In this document: positions 13,428-15,566 of the stretch, piece by piece
Layout: each line of letters opens with the position of its first letter
How positions within the stretch are numbered: the stretch's first letter is position 1
DNA from: Caryophanales bacterium UBA5732
GTDB lineage: Bacteria; Bacillota_I; Bacilli_A; Izemoplasmatales; Hujiaoplasmataceae
Reading direction: 5' to 3'
DNA length: 15,566 bases
Assembly (NCBI GenBank): GCA_002419445.1
Contig: DIGC01000079.1
Coordinates: 1-15,566, forward strand
Position numbers and translations under genes: made by a program
Notes under the pieces: model-generated
Seen by the model: only the letters and a program-made list of their open reading frames with translations
The model's database searches: none
Told to the model about the DNA's origin: nothing

Positions 13428-13467
13428 GTTGTAAATCTCCTTTTTCCAAGGAATTTACAACTTTTTT
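13428..13467 (+). terminator. Intrinsic terminator after frr
   Basis: GTTGTAAAT (13428-13436) pairs with ATTTACAAC (13453-13461). After a bulged C13437, TCC (13438-13440) pairs with GGA (13450-13452). The loop is 9 nt and TTTTTT follows (13462-13467). It starts 10 bp after the frr stop and ends the pyrH-frr unit. Confidence 0.88.
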
Positions 13468-13472
13468 ATCTT

Positions 13473-13523
13473 TTGAGACTTCGGGTAAAAATCATAGAAT
13501 TATCACATAAAATATAGTATAAT
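13473..13523 (+). promoter_or_regulatory. Promoter region of uppS-cdsA-dxr (two candidates)
   Basis: Candidate 1 is TTGAGA (13473-13478), a 16-bp spacer and TAGAAT (13495-13500), both hexamers 5 of 6 to consensus. Candidate 2 is a perfect TATAAT (13518-13523) with no good -35 (TAGAAT at 17 bp). Neither has the TGA extension seen at the other promoters here. The position after the frr terminator and before uppS makes at least one likely to be real. Confidence 0.5.
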
Positions 13524-13547
13524 CAATTACTAGGAAGGGATGATAAA

Positions 13548-14285
13548 ATGAGAAAAGCCAAGATTAATGAAAATTTAATTATTCCTGAACATATCGCTAT
13601 TATTTTAGACGGTAACGGCCGATGGGCAAAACAAAGACACATGCCTAGGACCTTTGGTCATCAAAGAGGCGTGGAAAATATTCGCACGATTGCGATTGCG
13701 GCTTCAAATATGGGAATAAAAGCTTTAAGTGTCTATGCCTTCTCTACGGAAAATTGGTCAAGACCAAAAGATGAAGTTGATTTCTTGATGAAACTTCCTG
13801 GTGAATTTGAAAAAAGATTTAAAGATGATTTTAAGAAACATGACATTAAAGTTATGTTTTCCGGAAGAAAAACTCACTTAAGTAAGGAAAACTTAGAAAT
13901 TTTAGAACGAATTACCTTTAACACTAAAGACCGACAAGGATTAGTCTTAAATATCTGTTTTGATTATGGTTCACGAGCTGAAATAACTGAAGCGACTAAA
14001 GAAATCGCTTCAAGAGTTTTGGAAAATAAACTTAAGATTGATGAAATAAACGAACAAACAATTGAACAATATCTCTATACAAAAGATCTTCCTAAACTCG
14101 ACCTTTTAATTAGACCAAGCGGTGAGATCCGTTTATCTAATTATTTATTATGGCAAGCAGCTTATGCAGAATTATATTTCTGTAAAACCTATTGGCCAGC
14201 ATTTAGCGAGAAAGATTTGTTAGAGGCGATTATAGATTTTAACAAACGCGAAAGAAGATTCGGGGGTTTAAAGGATAAATTATGA
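13548..14285 (+). CDS. uppS: Isoprenyl transferase (undecaprenyl diphosphate synthase, cis-prenyltransferase)
   Basis: A 245-residue cis-prenyltransferase that extends farnesyl diphosphate with isopentenyl diphosphate to the C55 lipid carrier at the inner face of the membrane. IAIILDGNGRWAKQR at 16-30 holds the catalytic Asp21, with PRTFGHQRG at 33-41, YAFSTENWSRP at 63-73, RPSGEIRLSNYLLWQ at 189-203 and RERRFGG at 234-240. Two departures from the usual signature are seen: LIRPSGE in place of LIRT(S/G)GE, and CFDYGSR in place of x-N-Y-G-G-R at 137-143. Catalytic residues are kept. AGGAAGGG (13532-13539) precedes the ATG. The stop shares ATGA with cdsA. If the host lacks a cell wall the product length could differ, but that cannot be told from sequence. 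Confidence 0.96.
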   Translation: MRKAKINENLIIPEHIAIILDGNGRWAKQRHMPRTFGHQRGVENIRTIAIAASNMGIKALSVYAFSTENWSRPKDEVDFLMKLPGEFEKRFKDDFKKHDIKVMFSGRKTHLSKENLEILERITFNTKDRQGLVLNICFDYGSRAEITEATKEIASRVLENKLKIDEINEQTIEQYLYTKDLPKLDLLIRPSGEIRLSNYLLWQAAYAELYFCKTYWPAFSEKDLLEAIIDFNKRERRFGGLKDKL

Positions 14286-15091
14286 AACAACGATTTATAA
14301 CCGGAACCTTATTAGTTATTATTTTAGGTTTGCTAATCTATTTTGGCGAAGGACCTTTAGCGTTTCTTTTCTCCGGATTTTGTGTTTTATTAGCAAGTAT
14401 CGCTTCCTGGGAATTTTCAAGAATGCTTTATAGAGATAAACCATTTTCCTTCTTTAACTATTTAGCGGTTTTGTTTACTTTCGGTTTTGCATTGATGAAT
14501 GTTATCTTCTTTAGCCAACCGTCAATCTATTTTCAACTGATTTTACTGTATATAATCGCAATGTTTTTAATCTATGCTTTGCTTTATGTCTTTTCTACGA
14601 ATTTTACATTTAAAGATTTTTCTAACCAAATCTTAACTGTCTTTTATACAAGTTTAGGTTTCATAGCTTTTGCTAATCTAAGAATATTGGGAATCCATTT
14701 TGTCATCTATTTGTTTTTGGTGGCGATGCTAACTGACGTATTTGCTTATCTTATCGGAGTTAAGTTTGGAAAACACCGTTTAGCTGTTAAAATATCACCT
14801 AAAAAGAGTGTTGAAGGAGCGATTGCTGGTCTTGTTATTGGCGGAAGTCTTTCAGCGTTATATGCTTATTTCTTTGATTTTTTAGAATTAAATCTATTTT
14901 TACTGTTACTGATTTCTTTTTCTTTGTCGTTGATTTCCCAAATTGGGGATCTAATTGCTTCAAAGTTTAAAAGAGAAAATAATATAAAAGATTATTCTAA
15001 TATCTTCCCCGGACATGGCGGAGTCTTAGATCGCTTTGATTCTTCAATGTTCGCAGCTATCTTTTTGATGATTTTCATGATGGTGATATAA
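14282..15091 (+). CDS. cdsA: Phosphatidate cytidylyltransferase (CDP-diacylglycerol synthase)
   Basis: A 269-residue multi-pass membrane enzyme that makes CDP-diacylglycerol from phosphatidic acid and CTP, the branch point to phosphatidylglycerol and cardiolipin. About seven or eight hydrophobic segments are visible. The CdsA signature is at 227-254: SKFKRENNIKDYSN followed by IFPGHGGVLDRFDS, matching S-x-x-K-R-x4-K-D-x-x-x-x-x-P-G-H-G-G-x-x-D-R-x-D residue for residue at the key places. TDVFAYLIG at 151-159 and ISPKKSVEG at 171-179 are also family motifs. The start is on the ATGA overlap with uppS, without its own clear ribosome binding site, so translation is coupled. The stop overlaps the dxr ATG by one base. 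Confidence 0.96.
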   Translation: MKQRFITGTLLVIILGLLIYFGEGPLAFLFSGFCVLLASIASWEFSRMLYRDKPFSFFNYLAVLFTFGFALMNVIFFSQPSIYFQLILLYIIAMFLIYALLYVFSTNFTFKDFSNQILTVFYTSLGFIAFANLRILGIHFVIYLFLVAMLTDVFAYLIGVKFGKHRLAVKISPKKSVEGAIAGLVIGGSLSALYAYFFDFLELNLFLLLLISFSLSLISQIGDLIASKFKRENNIKDYSNIFPGHGGVLDRFDSSMFAAIFLMIFMMVI

Positions 15092-15566
15092 TGAAAAAGA
15101 TTTATCTATTGGGCGCTACTGGTTCAATCGGGTTACAGACAATAGAAATTATTAGAGCTAATAGAGATGATTTTGAATTAAAAGGTCTTTCCGGGTATAC
15201 TAATTTTGAACTAATCAAGGATTTGATTGAAGAATTTGATCTAGAAATTGTCTGTGTGAAAGATGAAGAACAATCTTTGTACTTAGGAAATAAATATCCC
15301 CATATAAAAGTGGTTTTCGGTGAACAAGGTTTAGAAATTTTAGCTGGATACAACGAAAAAGAAGATATTACTTTGATTAATGCTTTAGTTGGAATGGTTG
15401 GGTTAAAACCGACAATTAAAGCTTTGGAAATCAATAGAAATGTTCTGTTAGCGAACAAAGAGACTTTGGTCGTTGGCGGTCATTTGATTAAGGAAAAACT
15501 TAAAACTTCAAAAACCAAAATTTATCCGATTGATTCCGAGCATAGCGCTCTTTGGCAAGCCCTTAA
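15091..15566 (+). CDS. dxr: 1-deoxy-D-xylulose-5-phosphate reductoisomerase, N-terminal part (runs off the window)
   Basis: An ATG overlapping the cdsA stop (TAATG) opens a frame that stays open to the window end, giving 158 residues. LLGATGSIGLQTIEII at 6-21 is the NADPH-binding loop typical of DXR, ANKETLVVGG at 121-130 is the conserved linker, and PIDSEHSALWQAL at 146-158 carries Asp148 and Glu150, the metal and substrate ligands of the active site. The enzyme converts DXP to MEP, the first committed step of the non-mevalonate isoprenoid pathway, which supplies the IPP used by UppS just upstream. About 220 further residues of a normal DXR (380-400) should lie beyond the window. No strong ribosome binding site is seen, and coupling to cdsA is likely. 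Confidence 0.95.
   Translation, partial: MKKIYLLGATGSIGLQTIEIIRANRDDFELKGLSGYTNFELIKDLIEEFDLEIVCVKDEEQSLYLGNKYPHIKVVFGEQGLEILAGYNEKEDITLINALVGMVGLKPTIKALEINRNVLLANKETLVVGGHLIKEKLKTSKTKIYPIDSEHSALWQAL

Noticed and set aside
1..15566. Use of TGA as tryptophan (Mycoplasma code)
   Set aside because: TGA ends several full-length genes at the right place and the Trp codons inspected are TGG.

Overview
The window is a dense, AT-rich, all-forward stretch of housekeeping genes from a low-GC Gram-positive-type bacterium. TGA is a real stop (it ends the HAD phosphatase, atpZ, atpI and atpF) and tryptophan is TGG wherever checked, so the code is standard (table 11) and not the Mycoplasma/Spiroplasma code. 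Gene order matches Bacillota: tsaC, rpiB, upp and atp occur in this order in the Bacillus subtilis ywl-upp-atp region, and rpsB-tsf-pyrH-frr-uppS-cdsA-dxr is the Bacillota order too. Base composition, short proteins, divergent AtpB/AtpC and a standard code suggest the Acholeplasma/Izemoplasma/Haloplasma neighbourhood or a related reduced Bacillota lineage. That placement is inference; no species can be named.

Layout. (1) 1-1354: the 3' end of rnhB, a HAD phosphatase and tsaC, tightly packed. (2) 1380-9852: one apparent transcription unit starting at an extended -10 promoter: rpiB, upp, atpZ, atpI, atpB-E-F-H-A-G-D-C and a dUTPase gene, closed by an intrinsic terminator whose stem lies inside the dut 3' end. 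(3) 9914-11117: rpsB with its own promoter, a structured leader of about 116 nt and a terminator. (4) 11132-12106: tsf with its own promoter and terminator. (5) 12131-13467: pyrH and frr, with no convincing promoter of their own, ending in a strong terminator. (6) 13473 onwards: uppS, cdsA and the 5' part of dxr, translationally coupled, running off the window.

How the genes work together. The atp block encodes a complete F1Fo ATP synthase plus the accessory membrane proteins AtpZ and AtpI; the c subunit carries the residues of a Na+-binding site, so a sodium-driven enzyme is predicted. rpiB, upp and dut serve pentose phosphate and pyrimidine nucleotide supply. rpsB, tsf, frr and tsaC serve translation, and pyrH makes UDP. 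uppS and cdsA make lipid carrier and phospholipid precursor, and dxr starts the non-mevalonate isoprenoid pathway that supplies UppS.

There is no mobile element, CRISPR array, tRNA or rRNA, and no gene-free stretch over 300 bases. No wholly new system is visible. The most unusual items are ribosomal protein S2 with a long acidic and Lys/Pro/Val-rich tail ending in a Rho-N/SAP-like domain, the rpsB leader with mutually exclusive pairings, and the sodium signature of the c ring. Five starts were moved downstream of the longest possible reading frame (rpiB, upp, atpZ, atpB, rpsB) on ribosome-binding-site or family grounds.
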